The notes below the pieces were generated by a model. That model saw nothing but the letters and a program-made list of their open reading frames with translations, was not told the origin of the DNA and ran no database searches. A stretch of 64,000 nt of DNA from assembly GCA_963668245.2 (NCBI GenBank), contig OY764195.2, positions 496,001-560,000 of the forward strand. The letters are read 5' to 3'. The translations under genes were made by a program, and so were the position numbers. Below are positions 10,059 to 18,811 of this stretch, one piece after another (the first letter of the stretch is position 1; each line of letters starts with the position of its first letter). Source of the stretch: Anoxybacterium sp963668245. Its GTDB lineage: Bacteria > Bacillota > Clostridia > Peptostreptococcales > Anaerovoracaceae.

Positions 10059-10064
10059 ATTATA
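10059..10064 (-). promoter_or_regulatory. Probable promoter (-10) of the pel operon
   Basis: On the minus strand this reads TGTTATAAT, an extended -10 element, about 55 nt upstream of the DivIVA-like start. The -35 region is weak. No c-di-GMP riboswitch motif was seen between it and the gene. Confidence 0.5.
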
Positions 10065-10242
10065 ACATATTCAACTATTAATCTATCATTTTTTTTTATA
10101 CTTGACCGTATTTTTTGTAAATAACTGTAAGATACTGTTACCAATCTATTTTTCCATAGATTTTCACCTTTATTTGCTTTTTCACACCATGAAAGTTTCA
10201 GAGTTACATATCCATAAAATACTATAATAGACCCTCGGATTC

Positions 10243-10643
10243 TTGGCAAGTGACGACGAGACAGCCTTGTTCAACGGATTAAGATTTATGAGTTGCGTCC
10301 TGAGGGCTGTGATGCAAGAAAATGAATTCAAAAAATATGGGTTGAAATGTCCAATACGCAAATCAAATTCTTATCGACGTATGCCCAAGGCTGTGAAAAC
10401 AGATGGCATTTCCAATAACCTAGTAAACAGGGGATTTTTCGGTCATATGAAGGAGGAAATTCTTTTAGAAAGATGCACAAGATACTCCGATTTAAAGGCT
10501 GAGATTGATGAGCATATGGATTTTACAACAATGATTGATATCAATGGGGCCTAGCTAAATTATTCCCAAATCAGTATGCTAATTACTTGAAAAATGGTCA
10601 ATATTCTATTACAGGAGAAAATACCCTCACATCACTTTTATGA
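10243..10643 (+). pseudogene. IS3-family (IS150-like) transposase remnant
   Basis: The plus-strand frame shows fragments of an IS3-type OrfB. KKYGLKCPIRKSNSYRRMPK is typical of the IS150 group. NLVNRGFFGHMKEEIL then joins directly to the C-terminal part, so the DDE core is missing through an internal deletion. After FTTMID the frame shifts: the conserved end YQWGLAKLFPNQYANYLK is readable from 10542 in another frame and stops at 10643. It is a dead fragment. The sequence at 10674-10700 may be what is left of the right end. Confidence 0.8.
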
Positions 10644-10653
10644 TATGAGGGTA
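10622..10653 (-). terminator. Rho-independent terminator of the ABC-transporter operon
   Basis: A 13-bp stem (10622-10634 with 10641-10653, one mismatch) is followed on the minus strand by ATTTTCT. It lies downstream of the ATPase gene and may also serve the plus strand, where a T6 run follows. Confidence 0.7.
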
Positions 10654-10740
10654 CTCTTTGGTCTCTTTTTTAAAGTGTCCTTGACATAGGGTCCATTTTT
10701 TGTTCAAAGGAAAATCAGTTGTTTTTTATAACGGCGAGAA

Positions 10741-11769
10741 CTAATCCGCTGTATCTTCAAAGTAAAAAATCATATTCTTTTCAATGATCAAATAGACCGA
10801 ATCGTCTTTAACCAATTGATGGTTTATTTTGAACAAGGTATCGACATCAATGGATATATGATTCACTAGCACGGTGTAGCGGATAGTGTTGCCCTGGGGT
10901 ATCACTCGTTTGATTTTGCCTTTCCAAACATATCTTTCACCAGAAGAAACGCCCCCAGTTTGTTGGGCTAGCTTAATATCCTCTGGTCGAAATGCATAGG
11001 TGCCTTCTTTTTCATCCAGCCCAGTTAATTGGTTCCATTCTGTATGCTTCAAAAGATTGTAGTGGCCCATAAAGCTTGCAGCAAAAGCAGTTTTTGGTGT
11101 TAAGTATAATTCTGTCGGTGTTCCTTCCTGCTCTATTTTCCCATCATGTATCAAATAAATCCGATCTGACATCCTCATGGCTTCTTCTTGATCATGCGTC
11201 ACAAAGATTGTGGTTAGATTCAATGCATCATGAACTTCTTTTATCTTAATCTGTAAAGACTTTCGAAGCTTTGCATCAATTGCACTGAACGGTTCGTCGA
11301 GAAGAAGAACCTTTGACTCTGCAACAACGCTCCTTGCAAGTGCAACACGTTGCTGCTCTCCCCCTGACAGCTGAGCCGGAAATTTATTTTCAAATCCAAC
11401 CATACCAACCATCTCAAGTGCGAGAAAAACCTTTTCATTGATGATAGATTTCTCCATCCTCTTCATTTTCAAACTATAAGCAATATTATTGAATACCGTC
11501 ATCGTTGGAAACAAGCTATACTGTTGAAAAATCATACTGAAATTTCTTTTTTGTACTGCGGTATAGGTAATGTCTTCTCTTTCTAAAAAAATTCTTCCCT
11601 CATCTACACTTTCTAATCCAGCCAAACAACGTAGTAATGTAGTTTTACCACATCCAGAAGGACCGAGCAAGGTAACGAACTCACCTTGCTCAATTGAAAT
11701 ACGAATACCATTTAATACCTTTTTTGACTCAAAGCTTTTTTCTATATCTTGGAACTTGATATAACTCAT
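10741..11769 (-). CDS. ABC transporter ATP-binding protein, nitrate/sulfonate/taurine type
   Basis: This 342-residue ATPase has Walker A GPSGCGKTT (about residue 37), signature LSGGEQQR, Walker B VLLLDEPFSAID and a switch histidine (VTHDQEEAMR). A C-terminal domain of about 100 residues resembles the TOBE-like regulatory domains of importers. It is the last gene of an operon with a solute-binding lipoprotein and one permease, the layout of SsuABC/TauABC/NrtABC-like importers. The substrate cannot be read from the sequence. The neighbouring DUF169 gene is unusual for classical sulfonate uptake. Confidence 0.9.
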   Translation of the reverse strand: MSYIKFQDIEKSFESKKVLNGIRISIEQGEFVTLLGPSGCGKTTLLRCLAGLESVDEGRIFLEREDITYTAVQKRNFSMIFQQYSLFPTMTVFNNIAYSLKMKRMEKSIINEKVFLALEMVGMVGFENKFPAQLSGGEQQRVALARSVVAESKVLLLDEPFSAIDAKLRKSLQIKIKEVHDALNLTTIFVTHDQEEAMRMSDRIYLIHDGKIEQEGTPTELYLTPKTAFAASFMGHYNLLKHTEWNQLTGLDEKEGTYAFRPEDIKLAQQTGGVSSGERYVWKGKIKRVIPQGNTIRYTVLVNHISIDVDTLFKINHQLVKDDSVYLIIEKNMIFYFEDTAD

Positions 11770-11770
11770 T

Positions 11771-12778
11771 TTACTTCACATTATCGACAAAGGACATATT
11801 TATGATTTGATCATAAGGAATTTCATCTGTAATAACACCCGTTTGCATACAAAAATCTTCCACTGCTGTTTGGGCTTCATCAGAAATATATCCTGTCTTT
11901 GTATAGGCACTCTTGAAAATTTCAATTCTTTGGGAGAGGATGTCTTCTGACATGCCCTCAAACAGTGGAGCAATGACAGCTGCAACTTCAGCTGAGCTAT
12001 GCTCATTCATCCATTGTGCTCCTTTTTGAACAGCATTTACAAAGGATTGTACCGCTTCAGGATTATTTTGTGCGTAGTCAGCAGTTGTTGTAATGATCTC
12101 ACCAGGAAATATATCGGTTTTCAAGTACTTTGCCGCATCCTCAGGTCTTGATGTATCAACAATGATATTGACGTCCATATTTTTAATATCAACACGGTTA
12201 TCTACGTTCATATAGCTAGCTTTGATTTCGCCACGATCAAGGGCTGACATGGAAGCACTGTAATCCATTGTAACAAAAGTCACATCTTTCTCTGGATCCA
12301 ATCCTCCCTCTCTTAGGATTGCTGAAACAAACGAATATGGTGCAGAACCAGGAAAACCTGCAAAAATAGCCTGTCCTTTTAAATCTTTAACATCTTTGAT
12401 TTCTTGCGATGTTACAAATCCATAAAGTCTAGTGTCCAGAACAGTGTATATAATAGAGGATCGCAATCCTTCCTGTTCTGCTTTTAAAACAGGCTCTTGG
12501 GACAGCAGACAAAACTGAGAATCCCCGCCATGCATTCCTTGGAAGGCGATTGGTCCATCGTCATACAATGCAAATTCAGGTTCTAAACCTTCTTCTTGAA
12601 AATATCCATTTTGATAGGCCACATATACTGAAGCCCAGCCTAACCCTCTAAATTCAGAAATAACAACTTTTGTTAATCCTTCACCGCTACCTTCTGTGCT
12701 AGTCTCTTTTTCGCCGCAACCTGCAAGAGATGCAACCAGCATCATTGAAACCAGAACAATTGCAATAATTTTTTTCAT
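11771..12778 (-). CDS. ABC transporter substrate-binding lipoprotein (NMT1/SsuA-like)
   Basis: The 335-residue protein has a signal peptide ending in the lipobox LAGC (lipid-modified Cys21). The mature protein has the periplasmic-binding-protein fold of the NMT1/SsuA/TauA type: an N-terminal segment VYVAYQNGYFQEEGLEPEF and a central DLKGQAIFAGFPGSAP ligand loop. It should capture the substrate outside the membrane and pass it to the permease encoded next to it. The family covers aliphatic sulfonates, taurine, nitrate, pyrimidine precursors and others, so the substrate stays open. The gap to the permease gene is only 3 bp. Confidence 0.9.
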   Translation of the reverse strand: MKKIIAIVLVSMMLVASLAGCGEKETSTEGSGEGLTKVVISEFRGLGWASVYVAYQNGYFQEEGLEPEFALYDDGPIAFQGMHGGDSQFCLLSQEPVLKAEQEGLRSSIIYTVLDTRLYGFVTSQEIKDVKDLKGQAIFAGFPGSAPYSFVSAILREGGLDPEKDVTFVTMDYSASMSALDRGEIKASYMNVDNRVDIKNMDVNIIVDTSRPEDAAKYLKTDIFPGEIITTTADYAQNNPEAVQSFVNAVQKGAQWMNEHSSAEVAAVIAPLFEGMSEDILSQRIEIFKSAYTKTGYISDEAQTAVEDFCMQTGVITDEIPYDQIINMSFVDNVK

Positions 12779-12781
12779 GTC

Positions 12782-13570
12782 TTACTCCTTTTCAATACTT
12801 AGTGATAATTTTGTTTCAACTCTCCAACGCAATAACTTTTTTTCAATTTTATTTAAACTCCAGTTAATCAAGAGCCCTACAATCAGTAAAATTATGATGC
12901 AGGACATAACGCGCCGAATCATAAAAAATGAAGTAGCATACGTAACCATCCATCCAAATCCACCTTTGGCACCCATATACTCTCCAATAATTGCACCTAT
13001 CATACACGCTCCTACTCCACCCCGAATTCCAGAGAGAATCCAAGGCATGCTCGTAGGCAAAACGACATACCACAAGGTTTTGAAAGCATTTGCTCCTAGA
13101 ATATGTGATGACTCTATTAATTTTTGTTCAATATTCTTTATGGATGTATAAGTAGCAAAAAACACACAAAAAAATACCATGAGGCCAGACAAAAAAACCT
13201 TTGACGTTAAGCCTAGACCAAACCACAAAACATAAATTGGAGCAAGTGCCAACTGTGGAATTCCATTAATTGCAGTTAGAATTGGAGTGAAAATATCTCC
13301 TATCATAACAAATTGTCCAAAAAGTACTCCTATCAAAATACCGAGAATCGTACCAAAGAACAAACCTAAAAATGCCTCCTTCAAGGTAATTGAGGTGTGG
13401 TATATTAAGTCACCGCTCATAGCAAAAGAAATTAAATCCTTTACGATTTCACTTGGATAACTGGTAAAGAAAACATTGTAAAGCTGATTTCTCGCAGACC
13501 ATTCCCACACAATAAGAATGCCAACAATGAAAAGCGTTCTAATAATCTTAGCAATCGTTTTTTTACTCAT
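12782..13570 (-). CDS. ABC transporter permease
   Basis: The 262-residue membrane protein has six predicted helices. The EAA loop (SHILGANAFKTLWYVVLPTS, about residues 152-171) docks on the ATPase. It belongs to the BPD_transp_1 family and resembles SsuC/TauC. Its start overlaps the end of the DUF169 gene by 8 bp, so the four genes form one operon in the order DUF169, permease, binding protein, ATPase. Confidence 0.92.
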   Translation of the reverse strand: MSKKTIAKIIRTLFIVGILIVWEWSARNQLYNVFFTSYPSEIVKDLISFAMSGDLIYHTSITLKEAFLGLFFGTILGILIGVLFGQFVMIGDIFTPILTAINGIPQLALAPIYVLWFGLGLTSKVFLSGLMVFFCVFFATYTSIKNIEQKLIESSHILGANAFKTLWYVVLPTSMPWILSGIRGGVGACMIGAIIGEYMGAKGGFGWMVTYATSFFMIRRVMSCIIILLIVGLLINWSLNKIEKKLLRWRVETKLSLSIEKE

Positions 13571-14390
13571 ACAATTCTGATGTTGACTCCTTCTTTCTTT
13601 TTTTCTGTTTATCTTGCTCTAACTTTAAATAATATGTATATCCCAGCACAATGTCAGAGCCGTCATCTCCTAACATCTTAAGTTTTGACAATTTCGTTAT
13701 TTTAGCATCGTCCTTTTCTACTGCATTTATCGTCCCACGAACTCCCTCAATGACTTTTTCGAAAATCCCATATGGCATCCCTGCAGCAACCTCTGTATCT
13801 TTCCATTTTGCAAGAAACCGAGTGCCTGAACAAAAAAGGGATATATTCATTTGATTTGTAAGGTATGGATATGAAGTACATTCTACGCAAATTGCCTGGT
13901 TACCCATCAAATTGAAGTTGGGTTGCATCCCAAATATATAGGAGTACCCCTGTATGATTCGCATTATTTGATAGCTATTGCTCACCATAATCACCACATC
14001 TGGTTCATGCTCAAAGAGTTCCAGGGGCTTTATGATGACCCCATAGGTATTGGGGTCACACACCTTAACTTGACGAGCTACTTTTGATGCGACTTCACGT
14101 GATTGGTACAAGCCAAGATTACAACCCTCTGCTCCGGAGAAGTAACCATCAGAGCAAGGTGCCAGCCCAAGTGCTCTTGTGCTCCCCCCGCAACCTGAAG
14201 TTTCCTTTGTCATTTTCAAGGAGAGTCCATTCATAGCCAGTTTCACCGCCACACAATACGCAAGAGGATATTTTATTTCCTTGGCCTCATAAAAATCAAA
14301 ATCTTCTTTGGTATGAATTAGCTTCACACCGATAATCTTCCTATCAAGTTCGAGTACAGCATATGCTCTCTTCACATCTAAATTGCTCAT
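13563..14390 (-). CDS. DUF169 family protein
   Basis: This 275-residue soluble protein belongs to the DUF169 family, recognisable from KYPLAYCVAVKLAMNG near residue 45 and the Gly/Cys-rich ETSGCGGSTRALGL. Several conserved cysteines (in GCGG, APCSDGYFSGAEGCNLG and ICVECTSYPY) suggest a metal or redox cofactor. The function of the family is not settled. As first gene of the transporter operon it may process or sense the imported compound, which is inference from position. Confidence 0.75.
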   Translation of the reverse strand: MSNLDVKRAYAVLELDRKIIGVKLIHTKEDFDFYEAKEIKYPLAYCVAVKLAMNGLSLKMTKETSGCGGSTRALGLAPCSDGYFSGAEGCNLGLYQSREVASKVARQVKVCDPNTYGVIIKPLELFEHEPDVVIMVSNSYQIMRIIQGYSYIFGMQPNFNLMGNQAICVECTSYPYLTNQMNISLFCSGTRFLAKWKDTEVAAGMPYGIFEKVIEGVRGTINAVEKDDAKITKLSKLKMLGDDGSDIVLGYTYYLKLEQDKQKKRKKESTSELYE

Positions 14391-14415
14391 ATTTCAATCA
14401 CCCTCAATGGTCTAC

Positions 14416-14462
14416 GATACGTAACAAATCGTATCATAACATTGCAAACATTCCGAGTCCAA
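14416..14462 (-). promoter_or_regulatory. Promoter and overlapping inverted repeat before the DUF169-ABC operon
   Basis: On the minus strand TTGGAC (14457-14462) and TATGAT (14433-14438) are spaced by 18 nt. The inverted repeat GATACG-N8-CGTATC (14416-14435) overlaps the -10 and start region, where a bound regulator would block transcription. The upstream LysR gene is the obvious candidate, although the repeat spacing is not the standard LysR one. Confidence 0.5.
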
Positions 14463-14596
14463 TCAATAATACAAATGATTGTCAAACAACTATTTATATT
14501 ATCAATCCTGAAGAAAAAAAAATGGACTGCAAGTAAAACTCACAATCCCGCCGCCCAATTAGGCTTCCTATCATTTTATAATCAGATATCCCAGTT

Positions 14597-15544
14597 TCAT
14601 ACTCTATAGACATTTTTTTCATACGAGCTTAGAAGGTTTCCTCTTCTACATCTATTTTTCAAAAAAACACTGAAAGATTTCGCCAAAGGGGAAAGGGTTC
14701 TATTCTGGGGATATATTAAGTAAAACTTTCTTTCAGCAATAGATTCCTTTAGTTCAAAAATAAAGATATCATTGTTTTGGGCAAATTGTTGGGCTACAAT
14801 TTTAGAAACGATTGCCACACCCAAACCTGAAACTACAGATTTCATCACAATGTCTGTGTTATTGACAATAGCGATGATATTGATATACTTGCTTCCTATT
14901 CCGTATGACTCCAAGTATTTTTCAAATTTTTTTCTCGTTGCAGACCCATCTTCCCTATAGATGAATTGCTCTTTTATAAATATATCAGGATTTAATTCAG
15001 TATTAAAATACTGCGCATACCTTTCTGAAGCTGGCGTGATAAGTACTAATTTATCTTCCGCAATACACTCACTTACAAAGCGGTTGCTATTGCTTTTTAG
15101 TCCTGTAATCCCAATTTCAAACTCATTATCGCTAACTTTTCTAATAACTTGTCTGCTGTCAGTTTGATCGATGATAAATTTTGAGTGTCTATTCGTTTGG
15201 CTAAATTCAAAAAGAATCCCAGGAAGAATATATTGGGCTGGTACAGAGGATGCCGTGATTTCCAATATGTCTCGAAATCCTGTATTTCCATCTCCATTGA
15301 GTGTCGACAATGCAGTTTCTCTCATATTTATCATTTCTTTTGCATAATTATAAAGAACTCTTCCTTGCTTGGTCGCACAGATTTCCTTGTTTGCCCTGTC
15401 AATCAAAACGACGCCCAGTTCCTTTTCCAATCCGCTGATATGAGAACTGATGGTAGGCTGTGTCAAAAATAAGACATCTGCTGCCTTTGAAAAACTTTTC
15501 AATTTAACTACATTCACAAAAGCTTCCATTTGTCTAAAATCCAT
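14597..15544 (-). CDS. LysR-family transcriptional regulator
   Basis: The protein is about 315 residues from the ATG at 15544 (MDFRQMEAFV). The longer ORF start at 15583 adds 13 residues that do not belong to the family. It has an N-terminal winged helix (VVKLKSFSKAADVLFLTQPTISSHI) and a C-terminal effector-binding domain of the PBP type. LysR proteins regulate neighbouring genes in response to a small molecule. It sits directly upstream of the DUF169-ABC operon, in the same direction, and probably controls it. Confidence 0.9.
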   Translation of the reverse strand: MDFRQMEAFVNVVKLKSFSKAADVLFLTQPTISSHISGLEKELGVVLIDRANKEICATKQGRVLYNYAKEMINMRETALSTLNGDGNTGFRDILEITASSVPAQYILPGILFEFSQTNRHSKFIIDQTDSRQVIRKVSDNEFEIGITGLKSNSNRFVSECIAEDKLVLITPASERYAQYFNTELNPDIFIKEQFIYREDGSATRKKFEKYLESYGIGSKYINIIAIVNNTDIVMKSVVSGLGVAIVSKIVAQQFAQNNDIFIFELKESIAERKFYLIYPQNRTLSPLAKSFSVFLKNRCRRGNLLSSYEKNVYRV

Positions 15545-15608
15545 GTGTTTCACTCTCTTTTTCTTTTTGCATTGGAATATCATGCGTCATACTAAAATCA
15601 AACTACCT

Positions 15609-15623
15609 CCAAGTTTTACTTGG
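15609..15623 (-). promoter_or_regulatory. Palindrome upstream of the LysR gene
   Basis: The 15-bp perfect palindrome CCAAGTTTTACTTGG lies just downstream of an extended -10 like element (TGGTATAAA on the minus strand) and about 65 bp before the LysR start. It could be an autoregulatory operator; no protein is shown to bind it. Confidence 0.4.
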
Positions 15624-15772
15624 CCTTTATACCATTTTACAAAAAATCTCCACAGAAGTAAACACGTTTATTTTATAATCATGTTTTTATTTTTTTCAAT
15701 GAACTTTGTTTTACTGCATCATTTAAATTGTTTTCAAACTCTTTTGGCCCCATATACCGTTTTCTTAACGAC

Positions 15773-15823
15773 AAAAAAGACTGTCTCACCACGATTTTTG
15801 AAAAATTTCATGGTGAGGCAGTC
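15773..15823 (-). terminator. Terminator downstream of the split tRNA-Thr
   Basis: A 13-bp stem (15779-15791 with 15811-15823, one mismatch) is followed on the minus strand by TTTTTT. It begins 7 bp after the CCA end of the tRNA fragment, so it is most likely the original terminator of the tRNA-Thr gene, now separated from its promoter by the island. Confidence 0.8.
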
Positions 15824-15829
15824 CATTTT

Positions 15830-15861
15830 TGGAGCTCCCGAGCGGAATCGAACCGCTGACC
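15830..15861 (-). tRNA. tRNA-Thr(CGT), 3' half only (island boundary)
   Basis: On the minus strand this is a T arm (AGCGG-TTCGATT-CCGCT), the 3' acceptor strand CGGGAGC, discriminator T and an encoded CCA. There is no anticodon or D arm next to it. The acceptor strand pairs fully, with one G-T, with GCTTCCG at 38286-38292, the 5' end of a truncated tRNA-Thr more than 22 kb away. The two halves together restore one complete cloverleaf, so this marks the left edge of an integrated island. Confidence 0.85.
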
Positions 15862-16000
15862 GTGGGTTGTTGGTAAGGGTATAGAAAGTACCTTACTGAA
15901 GCTAGTAACTACTACGGCCGCTTAACAATTTTTTTTATAGTTTTAAATATAAATTCCCTTTAATAATAAATTTTAATTATGTATTCGAAAAATGTTAAAA

Positions 16001-16031
16001 TAAAAAAATGAGGAAACGCAGGCGCTCCCCC
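16001..16031 (-). terminator. Terminator after the Abi/HD cassette
   Basis: On the minus strand a GC-rich hairpin (GGGGAGCGC with GCGTTTCCTC, including wobble pairs) is followed by ATTTTTTTA. It lies 35 bp after the Abi_2 stop and closes the four-gene cassette. The rest of 15862-16066 is AT-rich and holds no gene I can see, apart from a small TAAGGGTA/TACCTTA hairpin. Confidence 0.55.
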
Positions 16032-16066
16032 ATATAAAACTAAATTGTTTTTGTAATGTATTAATA

Positions 16067-17017
16067 TTATATGCCACTTTTCACTAAATAGTCAACAATT
16101 ATTTTGATGAAATTATATGTACTCCTTATACTATCATTTTGTGCAAAAAAGTCTTTCTTTTTTATCATTCTCACATTTATTAACTCGTTTAATTGATGGT
16201 AAGTTGCATTCTTCACGCCTTCACTTTCGATAATTTTATTAAATACATATAGCAATGTAACGAAATCATGGACGACTTGCTTTTGCATATGATTTATTCT
16301 AACATCTCTCTTTATTCCGATACTTGATACAAAAGAATCTATTTTCCTATTTGTATTTAAATTATCATGTTTTTGCCTTTTTAAATTATTAAGTAAGCAA
16401 TTATTATGCGCTGCGGCATTTCTTAAGGATTTTATTGACAACAATGGATAAGTAAAAATTTCACCTGTAAAATGCTTGCTATTTTCATCATAAAAGAATT
16501 TATAAAATTTAATAAAGTCACCAAAAGAAAGCAATTCAATTAAATTCCAGATAGCGTATTCTTCTTTCTCAAGTTTGCTAATTAAATCTGAACTATACGG
16601 ATTAGACTTCTTAATACTTATTCCATCTTTAATGCCTTCATAGCAATCAAAATATTTTCGTACTATACTATATCCATCTTCTTCTATCTTATTAAAATCG
16701 CATAGTAGCTTTACTTTTATAGCATGTTCAATATCTAATGACATTTTTATAATAAAATACCTTAAGTGCATATCTAAGGTAGCCAGCTCTTGCAGATATG
16801 CAAATTCCAAGTTCAAATAGTTCCCTATATTCTGCCCTGACTGATATTTATCATAATTCTTAGCGTATGATTTAATTTTAAAATAATATGTATTCTTTTC
16901 CAAATATATCTTGGCTGTCTCTTCATTAGTAATGTCAAATCCGATACCCTTTGATTTCATATATTCTATCTGTTCTTCTACCGTCAATTTAAGTTTTGAC
17001 AATTTAACCTGCCTCAT
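16067..17017 (-). CDS. Abi_2 (AbiD/AbiF-like) abortive-infection protein with HEPN motif
   Basis: The 316-residue protein belongs to the Abi_2 family, with the N-terminal TVEEQIEYMKSKGIGF typical of these proteins. A HEPN RNase motif RNAAAH (R199 to H204) sits in SIKSLRNAAAHNNCLL. AbiD/AbiF proteins stop phage growth, probably by cutting RNA; some relatives are kept silent by a small RNA antitoxin. It is the last of four tightly spaced minus-strand genes beginning at 19597, separated from the HD gene by 27 bp. Family assignment is good; the partnership with the upstream genes is inferred. Confidence 0.8.
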   Translation of the reverse strand: MRQVKLSKLKLTVEEQIEYMKSKGIGFDITNEETAKIYLEKNTYYFKIKSYAKNYDKYQSGQNIGNYLNLEFAYLQELATLDMHLRYFIIKMSLDIEHAIKVKLLCDFNKIEEDGYSIVRKYFDCYEGIKDGISIKKSNPYSSDLISKLEKEEYAIWNLIELLSFGDFIKFYKFFYDENSKHFTGEIFTYPLLSIKSLRNAAAHNNCLLNNLKRQKHDNLNTNRKIDSFVSSIGIKRDVRINHMQKQVVHDFVTLLYVFNKIIESEGVKNATYHQLNELINVRMIKKKDFFAQNDSIRSTYNFIKIIVDYLVKSGI

Positions 17018-17044
17018 TCCTTTTAAATATCTTATAACCGTAAA

Positions 17045-18310
17045 TTAATCTACTATAACTCTTAAATCCATATATTCCATTAACGAGCATACACTGTCAA
17101 CATAGTTCGCTGTTTGCCCATAGTACCTAACCCAAAGTTCCTCATCAACCTTCACACTAAGTAATTTTCCAGAATGATTATAATTTACATCAATCCCTCT
17201 TAAAACAATTTGCGTTGCTTCCGTAGGAAACTTTTTAGTCGGTTCTATCACATCAGCCAAACACAACATATATAATAAAGGATTTTTATCATAATTAATG
17301 ATCTTATATCTATCACCAATAAAATTATCCAACCCATATTGCCGATACACCTCTTCTGTTTCAGCATCGGCTTTAAATATATTATGACAAGAAATACAGT
17401 CAGCAATATGTGCAAATATCTTAAATTGCTCACAACTAAAATGTCTGGTTTTACCTTCAGCTTGAACTCTAAAGTCATAAAACTTTATCCCATGTCCTTG
17501 CTTCATACACCTATATTGTTGTCTATAATTCTTTACTAGTTGAGAAAAGAGTAAGTCTCCGCCGATAATGCCATGATCAATATCAAGGAACACTTTACTA
17601 CGTTCAAAAAGTTTATATTTAAAATATGCATTTTTATCTTTGTTTTTATAATGGTTCTCTCTTACTACCGTACCATTGTTATATATAATGTTGCCTTTAC
17701 ACCGCTCATCACACTGAGATTTATTAAACTCATCTGCTTTGTAATCCTTATCTCTCTGCATATTTAATATAGGGGCGCTTCTATTGACACTAAATTTTTC
17801 TGCACAATAACAATGTGTCGTAAAAGGGAAATTAGGAGTAGCTAAATTTACATGTAATCCTAGCTTTTTATAATAGTGTAATCGTTCATTGCAGATACCA
17901 TTTACTTGTAATACTTGTAATTCATTTATTATATTTTTATTTTTGCGGAGCTTATTTTCAAATAAGTATCCAAAATCATGATAAAGGCAACATAAATACC
18001 AAGTATACCCAAAAGGGTACCACCCACCATAGTCAGACCTAATCTGGATATCTCCATCAATCTGTGATTGCAAAAATATTCCCAAGAAATATACATGTAT
18101 CATGTGGCTTGCTCTTTCCATTTTCAAGTCATCTGCAACCTCCCACTCAATATTAAATATATTTTCTTTAAGACCCTGTCCGAACATTTCTCTAATAAAT
18201 TTTTCTGCACTATCTAAATCCACTAATGGATTTGTTTCAACACCTCTATAATAGTCCCATAATTGTCGATTTACATATGCCTCATTGCACATTTGATACA
18301 AATTCATCAT
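17045..18310 (-). CDS. HD-domain-like protein, uncharacterised
   Basis: This 421-residue soluble protein has no family name I can give with confidence. The spacing of His and Asp suggests an HD-type metal phosphohydrolase: ASHMIHVYFLG (H69, H72), CLYHDFGY (H111-D112), DIDHGIIGG (H246), DCISCHNIF (H309) and CLADVIEP (D353). Such domains hydrolyse nucleotides, cyclic nucleotides or phosphoesters. A cysteine-rich insert (CDERC, CYC) lies between the first and second halves. It is in an operon with a membrane protein, an unknown protein and an Abi_2 HEPN protein, which points to phage defence. Both the activity and the role are inference. Confidence 0.6.
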   Translation of the reverse strand: MMNLYQMCNEAYVNRQLWDYYRGVETNPLVDLDSAEKFIREMFGQGLKENIFNIEWEVADDLKMERASHMIHVYFLGIFLQSQIDGDIQIRSDYGGWYPFGYTWYLCCLYHDFGYLFENKLRKNKNIINELQVLQVNGICNERLHYYKKLGLHVNLATPNFPFTTHCYCAEKFSVNRSAPILNMQRDKDYKADEFNKSQCDERCKGNIIYNNGTVVRENHYKNKDKNAYFKYKLFERSKVFLDIDHGIIGGDLLFSQLVKNYRQQYRCMKQGHGIKFYDFRVQAEGKTRHFSCEQFKIFAHIADCISCHNIFKADAETEEVYRQYGLDNFIGDRYKIINYDKNPLLYMLCLADVIEPTKKFPTEATQIVLRGIDVNYNHSGKLLSVKVDEELWVRYYGQTANYVDSVCSLMEYMDLRVIVD

Positions 18311-18339
18311 TTCCTCTTTACTATAAAAATTACTATATG

Positions 18340-18807
18340 CTATTCTTTATCGTTACTCATTTGTCTATTTGTAATAAAATCAAAAATAAGCCAGATAAAT
18401 AAAAAGTCAATTGCAAATAGCCCAAATCCAATAGCTGAAATAACTTCCATTACTGTTTTATATTCTGGTACTTCCATCATGAATTCTTTCGTTTGTTCCG
18501 GTATCAATTTTACCAAACAACTAATAACAAGCGTGCTTATAGCTACTTTCATAGCGCTTTGTATATATGTTTTAAGGACTCCCAATTGCGTTTTACTTTT
18601 TATAATCTTATCAGGGGTTGCTTTCATTGCTTTGGCTAAATTGCTACCAACTAAATTACTAATAGAAATCGCATAAACTGCTAGAGCAATGGAAACAATA
18701 GAAATGCTCTCACTTGCAATAGCCTTAAAATTTAGTTTTAACAAATATGAAACTACTATTGTCGCGAAAAACATTGCAATTGCTATATTTTTATGCTTTG
18801 GGTACAT
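18340..18807 (-). CDS. Small membrane protein of the Abi/HD cassette
   Basis: The 155-residue protein has about four membrane segments (roughly residues 8-26, 33-53, 86-108 and 122-147) with short loops and a charged C-terminus (NRQMSNDKE). I do not recognise a family. It is separated from the upstream unknown gene by 4 bp and from the HD gene by 29 bp. In defence operons small multi-spanning proteins often act as membrane-disrupting effectors or anchors, so an effector role is possible but unproven. Confidence 0.6.
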   Translation of the reverse strand: MYPKHKNIAIAMFFATIVVSYLLKLNFKAIASESISIVSIALAVYAISISNLVGSNLAKAMKATPDKIIKSKTQLGVLKTYIQSAMKVAISTLVISCLVKLIPEQTKEFMMEVPEYKTVMEVISAIGFGLFAIDFLFIWLIFDFITNRQMSNDKE

Positions 18808-18811
18808 TTTA

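Noticed and set aside
10005..10243. c-di-GMP riboswitch before the pel operon
   Set aside because: I looked for the GEMM-type conserved core on the minus strand and found only AT-rich sequence with a promoter.
10243..10554. Plus-strand 103-codon ORF as an intact gene
   Set aside because: Its sequence is two IS3-type transposase pieces joined by a deletion, and the C-terminal motif continues in another frame, so it is a remnant.
15450..15884. Plus-strand 144-codon ORF over the LysR start and tRNA fragment
   Set aside because: Its C-terminus is the antisense of the tRNA-Thr T arm and the rest is opposite LysR; no promoter or ribosome site.
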